Below, in pieces: positions 34,856 through 43,499 of a DNA stretch of 64,000 nt (its first letter is position 1; each line of letters opens with the position of its first letter). A program made the position numbers and the translations under genes. The stretch spans positions 1-64,000 of the forward strand of contig JIBA01000015.1 of assembly GCA_000620545.1 (NCBI GenBank). Reading direction: 5' to 3'. The notes beneath the pieces were generated by a model that searched no databases, was not told where the DNA came from, and saw only the letters and a program-made list of their open reading frames with translations. This stretch comes from Intrasporangiaceae bacterium URHB0013 (GTDB lineage: Bacteria; Actinomycetota; Actinomycetes; Actinomycetales; Dermatophilaceae).

Positions 34856-35695
34856 TCACAACCTCGCGAGCAGCGACGCGGCGACGTCGCGGTAGGCCTG
34901 GGCGCCCTTGGACGTGCGGGCCGTCGCCAGGATCGAACGGCCGACGGCGGGCGCTTCGGCGAAGCGCACCGTCTTCGGGATCGGCGGCTCGAGCACCGGC
35001 AGGTCGTAGCGCTCCCCGACGTCGGCGAGCACCTCGCGGGCATGGTTGCTGCGTCCGTCGAACAGCGTCGGGAGGATGCCCCACACCTCGAGGTCCTTGT
35101 TGAGGATCTTCTGGACGTCGGCGACGGTGTCGAGCAGCTGCCCGACACCGCGGTGGCTGAGCATCTCGCACGGCATCGGGATGATGAGGGCGTCGGCAGC
35201 CGTGAGCGCGTTGAGCGTCAGCACGCCGAGGCTGGGCGAGCAGTCGAGCAGCACGACGTCGTATGCGGCGCCGACCCCTTCGAGGGCCGAGCGCAGGACG
35301 TACTCCCGGCCGGGCCGCGGCAGGAGCATCGCCTCGGCGGCCGCGAGGTCGATGGTCGAGGGCACGAGGTCGACGCCCTCCTCGCACGTCACGACGACGT
35401 CGCCGACCTCGGCCGAACCGGTGAGGACGTCGTGGACGGATCGCTCGACGGTGTCGGGGTCCACCCCGAGCGAGAAGGTGAGGCAGGCCTGGGGGTCGAG
35501 GTCGACGAGCAGGACTCGCTGGCCGAGCTCCGAGAGTGCGGCGCCGATGCTCGCCACCGACGTGGTCTTGGCGACGCCGCCCTTCTGGTTCGCGAGCGCG
35601 ATCGTGGTCGCGCCCGCGGTGTGCGGGTCCCCGGTGGCGTCTCGCGTGTGGCCGCGCGTCGCGGGCTGGTCGCTCGTGCGGGTGCGGGGCGCCAT
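34856..35695 (-). CDS. ParA/Soj-type ATPase
   Basis: A 279-residue ParA-family ATPase with deviant Walker A KGGVAKTTSVASIG, Walker A' DLDPQACLTFSLG, and Walker B YDVVLLDCSPSLG. The N-terminal 30 residues are a polar extension. No parB and no parS-like site is adjacent, so it is an orphan ParA, as is Rv3213c in the same conserved block. Role may be positioning of another cargo. Confidence 0.88.
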   Translation of the reverse strand: MAPRTRTSDQPATRGHTRDATGDPHTAGATTIALANQKGGVAKTTSVASIGAALSELGQRVLLVDLDPQACLTFSLGVDPDTVERSVHDVLTGSAEVGDVVVTCEEGVDLVPSTIDLAAAEAMLLPRPGREYVLRSALEGVGAAYDVVLLDCSPSLGVLTLNALTAADALIIPMPCEMLSHRGVGQLLDTVADVQKILNKDLEVWGILPTLFDGRSNHAREVLADVGERYDLPVLEPPIPKTVRFAEAPAVGRSILATARTSKGAQAYRDVAASLLARL

Positions 35696-35721
35696 GCGGC
35701 CCAGTGTGTCAGGTCGAGCGG

Positions 35722-36393
35722 TCAGAACGCCGAGATGGTCCGCGGGGCACGCTCGGCACGTGACAGAGCCGACACGACGGAGCCCTGCCCGTGGCGACGC
35801 ACGGCCAGTCGGGTCAGCAGGGCCAACACCGGAGCGAGCACGGCGTCGGGCAGCGGCGGGGACCGGAAGCCGATGCTCGCGGCGACATCCTCGGCGTGGA
35901 CCACGACCTCCATCATCCGGCCCGTGAGGAAGTCGTCACGGCGCAGCGCCCAACCCGTCCACGGGACGAGGACGGCCCGGTCAGCAGGCTGGTCGGCGAG
36001 CACGTCGGGCAGCGCGGCCCGCGCGGCGACGACCCTGGCGAGGATCGCGTCGCGGCCCGCCCGGGCCTGCTCGTCACCGCCGGACCGGATGGAGACGTTG
36101 ACGTCGTCATCGAGGCCGCCCGAGACCCACGCCGACCGGGTGTAGTGCTCGTCGAGCGGGATCGCCTCGGGTGCCGGCTCGGCGCGCAACAGGTCGAGGG
36201 CGGTGACCGGCTGGCCGGCGAGGTGGGCGACGAGCCCGCCGACGCTCCACTCCGGCAGCGCGCTCGGCTGGTGCCAGGCGGCTGCGACGTCGTCACGCGC
36301 CACGATCGTGATGACGTGGTCGGTCGCCGCGAGGAAGGCCGGTCGGAGGTCGCGCGGGTCGACGTCCCGGGCGGTTGGGTCGAGATCAGGCAT
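35722..36393 (-). CDS. Maleylpyruvate isomerase-family mycothiol-dependent enzyme
   Basis: A 223-residue DinB-fold protein: PEWSVGGLVAHLAGQPVTALD carries the first conserved His and MMEVVVHAEDVAASIGF the second and third metal-ligand region. This is the actinobacterial TIGR03083 pattern, thought to use mycothiol. The start ATG overlaps the upstream RecB-like gene by 8 nt. The specific reaction is unknown. Confidence 0.8.
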   Translation of the reverse strand: MPDLDPTARDVDPRDLRPAFLAATDHVITIVARDDVAAAWHQPSALPEWSVGGLVAHLAGQPVTALDLLRAEPAPEAIPLDEHYTRSAWVSGGLDDDVNVSIRSGGDEQARAGRDAILARVVAARAALPDVLADQPADRAVLVPWTGWALRRDDFLTGRMMEVVVHAEDVAASIGFRSPPLPDAVLAPVLALLTRLAVRRHGQGSVVSALSRAERAPRTISAF

Positions 36394-37270
36394 GGTCGCG
36401 CGCCGGTGGTGTGTGGTCGTAGCCGGCGCTCTCGAGGCCGGCCCAGTCGGACTTCTCGGGTCCCATCTGCTGGCCCTCGGGGCAGTGGGCGCGGAAGTCG
36501 CACCACGAGCAGATCGCCGACGTGCGTGGCCCGAAGCGGGTCGACTCGACGCCGACCTCCTTGAACTCCGCATCGGCCCTCCGGAGGTCGGACGCGATCG
36601 ACTCGGCCTCGGCGACCTTGCGTGCGAGCGACTCGTCGGTGTGCTCGTGGGAGGCGACCGTCCCGGAAGGCACGTGGTGCAGCTCCACCCGGTGGCAGGG
36701 CCGGCGGAACATCCGGGCGGCAGCGACGGCATACAAGGCGAGCGGCAGCGATGTGCGCGCGTCGTCATCGGTGGGCACCTGGCGGCCGGTCTTGTAGTCG
36801 ACGACGACGAGCTCGCCGTCACGGTCGTCGAGCCGGTCGATGCGGCCGGTGATGGCGACCTCGTCGGTCTTGAGCGAGACGCTTCGCTCGATGCCGACGG
36901 GCTGGTTGTCGCGGTCACTGACCCGGAGGTAGGCGGTGACCGCGTCACGCACGCGGAGGCGCCAGGCGGCGGACTGCTCGGGGTCGCGGAAGCCGACGTC
37001 GATCCACGAGGAACGGACCAGCTCGGCGACACCGGCGGGCGTGCGCCGGCCGGCAGGGAGGTCCCAGAAGTCGCGCAGCGCGTTGTGGGTCGCGATACCG
37101 ACCGACGTGTGCGCGCGCTGCGGGCGAGCCTGCGGGCGCGGGCGGTCGAGGTACTGCATCCGGTAGCGGCGCGGGCAGTCGAGCCACGCGAGCAACCGGG
37201 ACGGCGAGCCCGAGTAGAGCGGCGTGGGCATGCCGGCGAAGGTGGTCTGCTCAGCCGCTCCCGTCCTCAC
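36386..37270 (-). CDS. RecB-family exonuclease (PD-(D/E)XK, iron-sulfur)
   Basis: A 294-residue stand-alone nuclease. TGRIDRLDDRDGELVVVDYKTGRQV carries the D-x(n)-E/D-x-K core. Four cysteines (CPRR near residue 32 and CSWCDFRAHC near 256) fit the iron-sulfur clasp of RecB/Cas4-type nucleases. GTG at 37270 lies 6 nt after TAGGGT, supporting that start; ATG at 37231 is an alternative. No CRISPR context exists, so a Cas4 role is not indicated. Confidence 0.87.
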   Translation of the reverse strand: MRTGAAEQTTFAGMPTPLYSGSPSRLLAWLDCPRRYRMQYLDRPRPQARPQRAHTSVGIATHNALRDFWDLPAGRRTPAGVAELVRSSWIDVGFRDPEQSAAWRLRVRDAVTAYLRVSDRDNQPVGIERSVSLKTDEVAITGRIDRLDDRDGELVVVDYKTGRQVPTDDDARTSLPLALYAVAAARMFRRPCHRVELHHVPSGTVASHEHTDESLARKVAEAESIASDLRRADAEFKEVGVESTRFGPRTSAICSWCDFRAHCPEGQQMGPEKSDWAGLESAGYDHTPPARDHA

Positions 37271-37276
37271 GCCGAC

Positions 37277-37282
37277 ACCCTA
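37277..37282 (-). promoter_or_regulatory. Leaderless -10 box for RecB-like gene
   Basis: TAGGGT on the minus strand, 6 nt before GTG 37270. Confidence 0.6.
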
Positions 37283-37355
37283 CGACCCGTCCCCGACAGC
37301 GCACCCCACGACATCCCCAGCGTGTGCCGCGAAGGTCAGGTCGTGTCCACGACGC

Positions 37356-38246
37356 TCACGGCCGCAGCACTTCGGTGGACCCGCTCGAGGCCGCCTCGAT
37401 CGCGTCGAGCACCTCCGGCGCCGTCGTGTTCTCGGCGAGCCGGTTGCGCTTGCCCTCGCCGTGGTAGTCGCTCGACCCGGTGACGAGCAGTCCCAGACGG
37501 TCGGCCAGGGCCGTTGCACGCGCAACCTCCTCGGGCCCGTGGTCGCGGTGGTGGACCTCGAGCCCGGCGAGTCCTGCCTCGCGCATGCGCTCGACCAAGG
37601 CGTCGTCGATGCCGCCCGACCGGGTGCGGGTGAAGGGGTGCGCGATGACCGGCACGCCGCCGGCGGCCCGGACGAGCTCGACGGCCCGGACGGGGTGGGG
37701 CGCGTAGTGGCCGACATAGTAGGGCGAGTCGTCGCCGAGCCACGAGCGGAACGCCTCGTCGCGGTGACGGATCGTGCCGTTCGCGATGAGGGCGTCCGCG
37801 ATGTGCGGTCGGCCGGGCGTGGCGTCCGGAGCCACCTGGGCCAGGACCTCGTCGTAGCCCAGCGGTATGCCGTCCGCCGCCATGAGCGCGACCATCCGCT
37901 CGAGCCGCGTCGAGCGGGAGTCCCGCGCCCGGACGAGCTCGTCCATGAGGGGGCGGTCGTCGGCGTCGGCGAGATAGCCGAGCAGGTGGATCGAGGAGTG
38001 GCGCCAGGCGCACGAGATCTCGATCCCGCGCACGAGCGTCACACCGTGCGTGCGTGCGGCCGCGGCAGCCTCGTCCCAGCCGACGACCGTGTCGTGGTCG
38101 GTGATGGCGAGGACGTCGACCCCGGCCGCCGCCGCTGCGGCGACGAGCTCCGTCGGTGTCTCGGTGCCGTCGCTGACCGACGAGTGGGCATGCAGGTCGA
38201 TGACCGGACGCGCGCGCGCCGCGCCTGCGGCCCCTGTCGGTGTCAC
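37356..38246 (-). CDS. PHP-domain phosphoesterase (RNase AM/YciV type)
   Basis: A 296-residue protein with the PHP metal-binding motifs DLHAHSSVSDGTE, ITDHDTV, RGIEISC, VIAHPF and TGSSDYHGEGK. This set matches 3',5'-nucleoside-bisphosphate phosphatases (YciV/RNase AM), which clear pAp-type nucleotides and trim RNA 5' ends. GTG at 38246 lies 7 nt after TACCCT. It stands alone, downstream of the first 72-bp palindrome. Confidence 0.88.
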   Translation of the reverse strand: MTPTGAAGAARARPVIDLHAHSSVSDGTETPTELVAAAAAAGVDVLAITDHDTVVGWDEAAAAARTHGVTLVRGIEISCAWRHSSIHLLGYLADADDRPLMDELVRARDSRSTRLERMVALMAADGIPLGYDEVLAQVAPDATPGRPHIADALIANGTIRHRDEAFRSWLGDDSPYYVGHYAPHPVRAVELVRAAGGVPVIAHPFTRTRSGGIDDALVERMREAGLAGLEVHHRDHGPEEVARATALADRLGLLVTGSSDYHGEGKRNRLAENTTAPEVLDAIEAASSGSTEVLRP

Positions 38247-38253
38247 ACCCCCA

Positions 38254-38259
38254 AGGGTA
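38254..38259 (-). promoter_or_regulatory. Leaderless -10 box for PHP gene
   Basis: TACCCT on the minus strand, 7 nt before GTG 38246. Confidence 0.6.
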
Positions 38260-38291
38260 GGGCCGCACCCCGACTCCTTCCGTCACCCGCA

Positions 38292-38363
38292 GCAACACAC
38301 CCGGCAACGGTCAACCCATCCGTGTTGCATCGCCACCGAACCGCCCGTTACCGGGTGTGTTGC
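38292..38363. repeat. 72-bp palindromic element, copy A
   Basis: Begins GCAACACACCCGG and ends CCGGGTGTGTTGC; the arms pair for about 19 bp with one mismatch, then less well towards the centre. The last 19 bp are identical to copy B. It overlaps the 3' end of the frameshifted AbiEi/DUF559-type gene and supplies its stop codons in two frames. Confidence 0.9.
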
Positions 38364-39308
38364 GGGCCCCGGCGTTGCGGGGCGACGGCCGGGCTGCCCG
38401 GATGCGTGCCCCGAGAACGCCCGGACGGGTGAGCTCGTCCCAGACGACGCGCTCGATGGGATAGCCCAGCCGGCGCACCGGTCCTCTCGTCGCTTCTCCA
38501 GCCACAGCACGTTCCCGGGATCCCCGACCTCGTCGTCCCCCTCGTCGCGAGTGCGCTGGTACTTGACCCGGCCGTCGAACTCGAGGACGACCCCCTCGAC
38601 GAGGAAGTCCACGCGGGCGACGAACTCCCCACCCTCGTCCGTGATCACGACCTGGCTGTCGTGGGACAGCCCGAGGTCGTCGAGGAGGAGCCGCGTGCGT
38701 GACTCGCCGGCCGACTCGGCGCGGGAGTCCATGGACAGGACCGCGTCGAGCGCACGGGCACGGCCCTGGTGCGGAGAGACGAGCGCCACCTCGCGCAACA
38801 GCCCCTCACGGGTCACCTCGCCGGAGCGCAGGGCCGCGTCACCGGCGACCACGGCACAGTCTCGACCCATCGAGAGTGCCGTCCGCACGAGGCAGCGCTC
38901 GATCGAGGCGGTCTCGACGCCGTCCACCTGCGTCGACGAGACTCCTGACCGTGGGTGCAGATGGAGCCCGTTGCGACTGGTCACCTGCCGCACCTCGGAG
39001 ACGAGGTCGAAGCGGCTCCGGTCGTGGTCCCACAGCGGCAGGCCGTGCAGCGCCAGCGCCGCGTGGTGGCTGACCGCGTCGCCGGGCCGGGTCCGCGCGA
39101 CGGCCATCACCGAGAGGCGATACCGCTCGTCGGGATCCGCGACCGACCACAGGCGGCCGTCGACGTACGCCCCCCGTCGGACGCGGACGAGCTCACCTCG
39201 GGCGACCGAGCGACGAAGGCCCAGGTGGTCCGTGCCGGCCGCGAGTGCGTCGGCGGTCGAGGCGACGCCGAGCTGGCGGCCGAGGACTGCGCGAAGACGT
39301 GTGTTCAC
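38311..39308 (-). pseudogene. AbiEi-like / DUF559 protein, frameshifted
   Basis: Residues 1-265 from the GTG at 39308 (VNTRLRAVLGRQLGVAST) read as an intact AbiEi-type winged helix followed by a Vsr/DUF559 nuclease-like core (ARVDFLVEGVVLEFDGRVKY). After LWLEKRREDR the frame shifts near 38478-38483: the expected ending RRLGYPIERVVWDELTRPG continues only in another frame, as if one G of a GGG run had been lost. The zero frame runs on as low-complexity residues to 38283. Both ends lie in 72-bp element A. A sequencing error is possible. It is a solitary gene; no AbiEii toxin is adjacent. Confidence 0.75.
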
Positions 39309-39411
39309 GCGACGACAGTCGTCCGCAGACTGCGTCGCCGGCACCCCCTCGCCGCGGCCTGTGGACGGTCGCGCTCCGACCTCTCCGGGTGTGGACGACA
39401 CCTCCCTCTCG

Positions 39412-39483
39412 CGAACACACCCGCCAACGGTTAGCCCGGGGCGGTTGCACCCGTGCCGGGTTGACCGTTACCGGGTGTGTTGC
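39412..39483. repeat. 72-bp palindromic element, copy B
   Basis: Left arm starts CGAACACACCCGCCAACGG, right arm ends CCGTTACCGGGTGTGTTGC; about 26 bp pair with a few mismatches around a centre containing GGTTGCACCCGT. It lies between the AbiEi/DUF559-type gene and the MaoC gene. Confidence 0.9.
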
Positions 39484-39510
39484 GGGGGCAGGGGTCCCGG
39501 GGGGCGCGAG

Positions 39511-40056
39511 TCAGGGTTGGGCTGTCGGGGCCGCGGGGCCGGGCCAGTTCCGGTCGGGCACGGGCACGGGGCGGCCGGGCTGCTCACCGCCGCGGGCCTC
39601 GAGGTAGTTCTCCTTGGGCACCATGACCTTGCGCCGGAAGATGCACACGACCGTGCCGTCCTGCGTGTAGCCGATCGTCTCGACGTGCACGACACCCCGG
39701 TCGTCCTTGGAGGTCGACTCCCACTTGTCGAGCACCGTGGTCTCGCCGTAGATCGTGTCGCCGTGGAAGGTGGGCGCGACGTGGCGCAACGACTCGACCT
39801 CGAGGTTCGCGATGGCCTTGCCCGAGACGTCCGGTACCGACATGCCGAGCAGCAGCGAGTAGACGTAGTTGCCCACGACGACGTTCTGCCCGAACTGCGT
39901 CGACCCCGCGGCGTAGTGGGTGTCGAGGTGCAGCGGGTGGTGGTTCATCGTCAGCAGGCAGAAGAGGTGGTCGTCGTACTCCGTGACCGTCTTGCCCGGC
40001 CAGTGCCGATAGACCGCACCGATCTCGAACTCCTCGTAGCTGCGTCCGAACTGCAT
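39511..40056 (-). CDS. MaoC-family dehydratase
   Basis: A 181-residue hot-dog-fold protein. The hydratase motif is NHHPLHLDTHYAAGSTQFGQNVVVG (catalytic Asp and His in LHLDTHYA). It matches MaoC-like enoyl-CoA or mesaconyl-CoA hydratases. ATG 40056 is preceded by GAGGAG. It may work with the acyl-CoA dehydrogenase (45.4 kb) and CitE-like lyases (55.4 kb), which in other actinobacteria cluster with such a MaoC protein. Confidence 0.85.
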   Translation of the reverse strand: MQFGRSYEEFEIGAVYRHWPGKTVTEYDDHLFCLLTMNHHPLHLDTHYAAGSTQFGQNVVVGNYVYSLLLGMSVPDVSGKAIANLEVESLRHVAPTFHGDTIYGETTVLDKWESTSKDDRGVVHVETIGYTQDGTVVCIFRRKVMVPKENYLEARGGEQPGRPVPVPDRNWPGPAAPTAQP

Positions 40057-40160
40057 TGCCGCTCCTCGTCGAGAGAACTGGCCCGGCCCCGCTGGGACGA
40101 GCGGCTCCCAGCCTGCCGGAGCGGACGGCATACGCCCATGGTCGTATGCCGTGTGCTTGC

Positions 40161-41720
40161 TCACGGTGGGTCGGCGTCGGCCGCGACGGGGCGCGTCGCC
40201 TCCGCGGACGCGGTCGGCTCGTCGAGCTCGGAGCGGACCGGTGCGGCGCCGTCCGTGCGGGCCGGGTCCTCAGGCAGGGTCGCGCCGGCCGCCTGGCGTG
40301 GTCGCACGCCCTGGCTCCGGGCGAGGAGCAGGCTCGCGAAGTAGGTGCCGAGCGAGACACCGGCAGCGAGGCCGAGGCCGAGGCCGAAGGCCTGGAGCAG
40401 CGTGGGGACGCCCACCGCGAAACCGTTGCCGTCGGGGTTGGTGACGAGCTGCGAGATGCCCTCGTAGGCCAGGCGACCCGGGAGCAGCGGCACGATCGCG
40501 GCGGTCGTGACGGCGAGCGCCGAGATGGTGAGGCGCCGGGCCACGAGACGCGCCGCGAAGCCGATGACGAGCGCTGCCGTCGCGGAAGCGGCCACCGGAC
40601 CGAGCTGGAGCAACCGCTCGGCCAGCGCGAGCACGACCCACCCGACACCCCCGGCGAACCCGGCGACGACGACGGCCGTGCCGCTCGAGTAGGACATCAC
40701 CGCGAAGGCGATCGAGATGATGACGGCACAGACGACCTGCACGACGATGTCGTCGCTCAGCAGGGTCTGCGAGCTGATCGCGATCGGGTAGTCGAGGCGC
40801 TCGCCGAGGGCCAGCACCACGGAGATGCCGACGGCGATGCCGAGCGACAGGACGATGACCTCGAACCCGCGCGCCCCGGCTGTCACGTAGTAGCCCTCGA
40901 GCGCGTCCTCGGCGGCCCCGACGACCGACAGCCCGGACAGGAGCAGGACGATGCCGGATGCGACGACGAGCGAGGGCGACACGTCGCCGACGAACGTCAT
41001 GCCGGCCGACTGGGCCGCGACGACGAGGGTCGCCACCGCGGTCGGGATGGCCGCACCGACGCACTGCGCGAAGAAGGCCGCGACGCCGGCGCCGGTCAGC
41101 CAGCTGAGGACCCGGCCGACCAGGGTGGCGGTGAGGAAGCTGAGCAGGATGATGAACGGCCCGCCCCCGACGAGCCCGGCGGCGCCCGCGGCGAGCGCCC
41201 CGCCTGCGACGGTGACGAGCCACCGACGGTACGGGTGCGGAGCCGTGATGACCGAGTCGAAGCGCACGCGGGCCTCGTCGACCGGCACGCGGTCCTGGGA
41301 CAGGTCGACGATGAGGGCGCGAAGGCGCTCCAGACGCGTGTAGTCCTGCACGCGGAAGCGCACGATGCGCATCACCGTGATCGGGTCGGCATTCGGACCG
41401 CGGTGGTAGGACACGGTGACCGAGGTGTAGGTGACGTCGACGTGCACGCTCCTCAGGCCGTATGCCTTGGTCAGGTTCAGCACCGTGGCCGTGACGTCCG
41501 CAGCCGCGGCGCCCGTGGCGATCATCGCGACCCCGGCGCGCATGGCCAGGTCGATGACGGCCTGCGCGGTGACCGAGTCCACGCCGTCGGGCGTCGTCCA
41601 GATCGGGATCTCGTCGGTCGGCGGCCCGCTCGGTCTCATGGCCCGACGGGTGCTCGCCCTCAGGGAGGGCAGGCTCCGGTGGGCGGTCGTCGGCCGGGCG
41701 GTTCGGTCGGTGCGGGCCAC
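40161..41720 (-). CDS. Threonine/serine exporter family (ThrE type)
   Basis: A 519-residue membrane protein: a cytoplasmic N-terminal domain (about 170 residues, TTGAAAADVTATVLNLTKAYG-like ThrE domain), then about ten hydrophobic segments ending near residue 470, then an acidic tail. The architecture is that of corynebacterial ThrE, which exports threonine and serine. GTG at 41720 sits 6 nt after TACGGT. Divergent from the aminopeptidase gene. Confidence 0.88.
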   Translation of the reverse strand: MARTDRTARPTTAHRSLPSLRASTRRAMRPSGPPTDEIPIWTTPDGVDSVTAQAVIDLAMRAGVAMIATGAAAADVTATVLNLTKAYGLRSVHVDVTYTSVTVSYHRGPNADPITVMRIVRFRVQDYTRLERLRALIVDLSQDRVPVDEARVRFDSVITAPHPYRRWLVTVAGGALAAGAAGLVGGGPFIILLSFLTATLVGRVLSWLTGAGVAAFFAQCVGAAIPTAVATLVVAAQSAGMTFVGDVSPSLVVASGIVLLLSGLSVVGAAEDALEGYYVTAGARGFEVIVLSLGIAVGISVVLALGERLDYPIAISSQTLLSDDIVVQVVCAVIISIAFAVMSYSSGTAVVVAGFAGGVGWVVLALAERLLQLGPVAASATAALVIGFAARLVARRLTISALAVTTAAIVPLLPGRLAYEGISQLVTNPDGNGFAVGVPTLLQAFGLGLGLAAGVSLGTYFASLLLARSQGVRPRQAAGATLPEDPARTDGAAPVRSELDEPTASAEATRPVAADADPP

Positions 41721-41726
41721 CCCCAG

Positions 41727-41732
41727 ACCGTA
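41727..41732 (-). promoter_or_regulatory. Leaderless -10 box for ThrE-type gene
   Basis: TACGGT on the minus strand, 6 nt before GTG 41720. Confidence 0.6.
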
Positions 41733-41866
41733 TGCCACGGGTCTCCTCGCGGGCGTACCCCACCGGGGTGCCGGGAGGGGCCCTGGGCGGGGTGTCGGGC
41801 GGGGACTCCGGTGAGCCGGAAACCGGGTTCGGCCGCATCTGGCCTTCGTGACACCATGGCGGGGTG

Positions 41867-43408
41867 ATGAGTGAAGAGCAGAAGACCTCTCCGAACCGCA
41901 AGCGCCCGACGACCGACGAGTTCCGGGCGTTCGTCGCGAGCGGCTGGGCGCCGCGCAGCACTGGGGTGACCCCCCGGGCCGAGGTCGCCGACCACGCAGC
42001 CCGTCGTCGAGGTGCCGTCAGCGCCGCCTTCCCCGGCGAACGCCTCGTCGTCCCGGCGGGCGGGCTCAAGGTGCGCAGCAACGACTGCGACTACGTCTTC
42101 CGCCCACACAGCGCCTTCGCCCACCTCACGGGCCTCGGCAGCGACCGCGAGCCCGACGCCGTCCTCGTCCTCGAGCCGCGCCCGGTCGCCGATGGCGAGG
42201 GCACCGACGGGCACGAGGCGGTCCTCTACTTCCGTCCGCTCGCCGAGCGCGACACCGAGGAGTTCTTCGGCGACTCGCGCTACGGCGAGTTCTGGGTCGG
42301 GGCGCGCCCGACCCTGGCCGACATCGAGTCCGAGCTCGGCGTCACCGCCCGTCACGTCGACGAGTTCGCGGACGCCGTCGGCAAGGACGCCGGCGAGGTC
42401 TCTGTCCGCGTCGTGCGCGACGCCGACGCGGAGGTCGCCTCACGCGTGGACAAGGCCCGCGACGCCGCGGCCGGGACGCAGGAGGCCACCGCGGCCGAGA
42501 CCCGCGCCGACCGCCAGCGCGCTGCCGACGACCAGCTCGCCGCGTTCCTCTCGACGCTCCGCTTCGTCAAGGACGAGTGGGAGGTCGAGCAGATGCGCGA
42601 CGCCGTCGAGGGCACCCACCAGGGCTTCGACGCCGTCATCGCCGACCTGCCTGAGGCGGTCCGTCGCGGCCGCGGCGAGCGCTGGGTCGAGGGCGTCTTC
42701 GGCCTGCACGCCCGCCACCACGGCAACGGCGTCGGCTACGACTCGATCTGTGCGAGCGGCGACCACGCCAACACGCTGCACTGGATCAAGAACACCGGGG
42801 ACATCACGGACGGCGACCTGCTGCTCCTCGACGCCGGCGTCGAGGTTGACTCCCTCTTCACCGCCGACATCACCCGCACCCTGCCGGTGAGCGGCACCTT
42901 CACCGACGCGCAGCGCAGGATCTACGACGCCGTGCACGCCGCCCAGGAGGCCGGGATCGCCGCCTGCAGGCCGGGCAACAAGTTCAGCGACGTCCACGCC
43001 GCCGCGATCCGCGTCATCGCCGAGCACCTGCACGCCTGGGGCCTGCTGCCCGACGGGGTCGACGTCGACGGCACCCTCGACGCCGACCACGGCCAGTACC
43101 ACCGCCGCTGGATGGTGCACGGCACGAGCCACCACCTCGGCATCGACGTGCACGACTGCGCCCTCGCCACCCGGGAGGAGTACTCCGACGCCGAGCTCAA
43201 GCCGGGCATGGTCATCACGGTCGAGCCGGGGCTCTACTTCAAGGCCGACGACGAGCTCGTCCCGGCCGAGTTCCGCGGCAACGGCGTGCGCATCGAGGAC
43301 GACATCCTCATCACCGAGGACGGCTGCGAGAACCTCTCGGCCGCGATGCCGCGGAGCAGCACCGAGGTCGAGCAGTGGATCGCCGACATCTGGGCGGCGC
43401 GCGCCTGA
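41867..43408 (+). CDS. Aminopeptidase P family protein
   Basis: A 513-residue M24 metallopeptidase with an N-terminal creatinase-like domain (residues 1-220) and a pita-bread catalytic domain. Metal ligands are visible: Asp in LLLDAGVE, Asp in TADITRTLP, His in HGTSHHLGIDVHD, Glu in TVEPGLYF and Glu in GVRIEDDIL. It removes N-terminal residues preceding proline. A GTG one codon earlier (41864) lies 6 nt after CACCAT and may be the true start. A 72-bp palindrome follows the stop. Confidence 0.9.
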   Translation: MSEEQKTSPNRKRPTTDEFRAFVASGWAPRSTGVTPRAEVADHAARRRGAVSAAFPGERLVVPAGGLKVRSNDCDYVFRPHSAFAHLTGLGSDREPDAVLVLEPRPVADGEGTDGHEAVLYFRPLAERDTEEFFGDSRYGEFWVGARPTLADIESELGVTARHVDEFADAVGKDAGEVSVRVVRDADAEVASRVDKARDAAAGTQEATAAETRADRQRAADDQLAAFLSTLRFVKDEWEVEQMRDAVEGTHQGFDAVIADLPEAVRRGRGERWVEGVFGLHARHHGNGVGYDSICASGDHANTLHWIKNTGDITDGDLLLLDAGVEVDSLFTADITRTLPVSGTFTDAQRRIYDAVHAAQEAGIAACRPGNKFSDVHAAAIRVIAEHLHAWGLLPDGVDVDGTLDADHGQYHRRWMVHGTSHHLGIDVHDCALATREEYSDAELKPGMVITVEPGLYFKADDELVPAEFRGNGVRIEDDILITEDGCENLSAAMPRSSTEVEQWIADIWAARA

Positions 43409-43425
43409 TCCTCACCGACTGGACC

Positions 43426-43497
43426 GCAACACACCGAGCAGTCGGCAACCCCTGACGGGTGCAACCGTCGGGGGTTGCCCGTTTCTCGGTGTGTTGC
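43426..43497. repeat. 72-bp palindromic element, copy C
   Basis: Begins GCAACACACCGAG and ends CTCGGTGTGTTGC; the arms pair over about 33 bp with a few mismatches around the loop GTGCAA. Its reverse complement carries the same centre (GACGGTTGCACCCGTC) as copy B. It lies exactly between two convergent genes, 17 nt after one stop and 2 nt before the other. Confidence 0.9.
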
Positions 43498-43499
43498 CG

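Noticed and set aside
34856-35695. Chromosome partition locus or plasmid origin
   Set aside because: No parB, no parS-like palindrome and no replication gene nearby; orphan ParA in a conserved chromosomal block.
36386-37270. Cas4 nuclease
   Set aside because: RecB-like with iron-sulfur cysteines, but no CRISPR or Cas1/2 context; length and neighbours fit a housekeeping RecB-family exonuclease.
38283-39401. Intact 372-residue hypothetical protein
   Set aside because: The C-terminal third loses homology-like sequence at 38480 while the expected continuation lies in another frame; the N-terminal 31 residues are upstream of the likely GTG.
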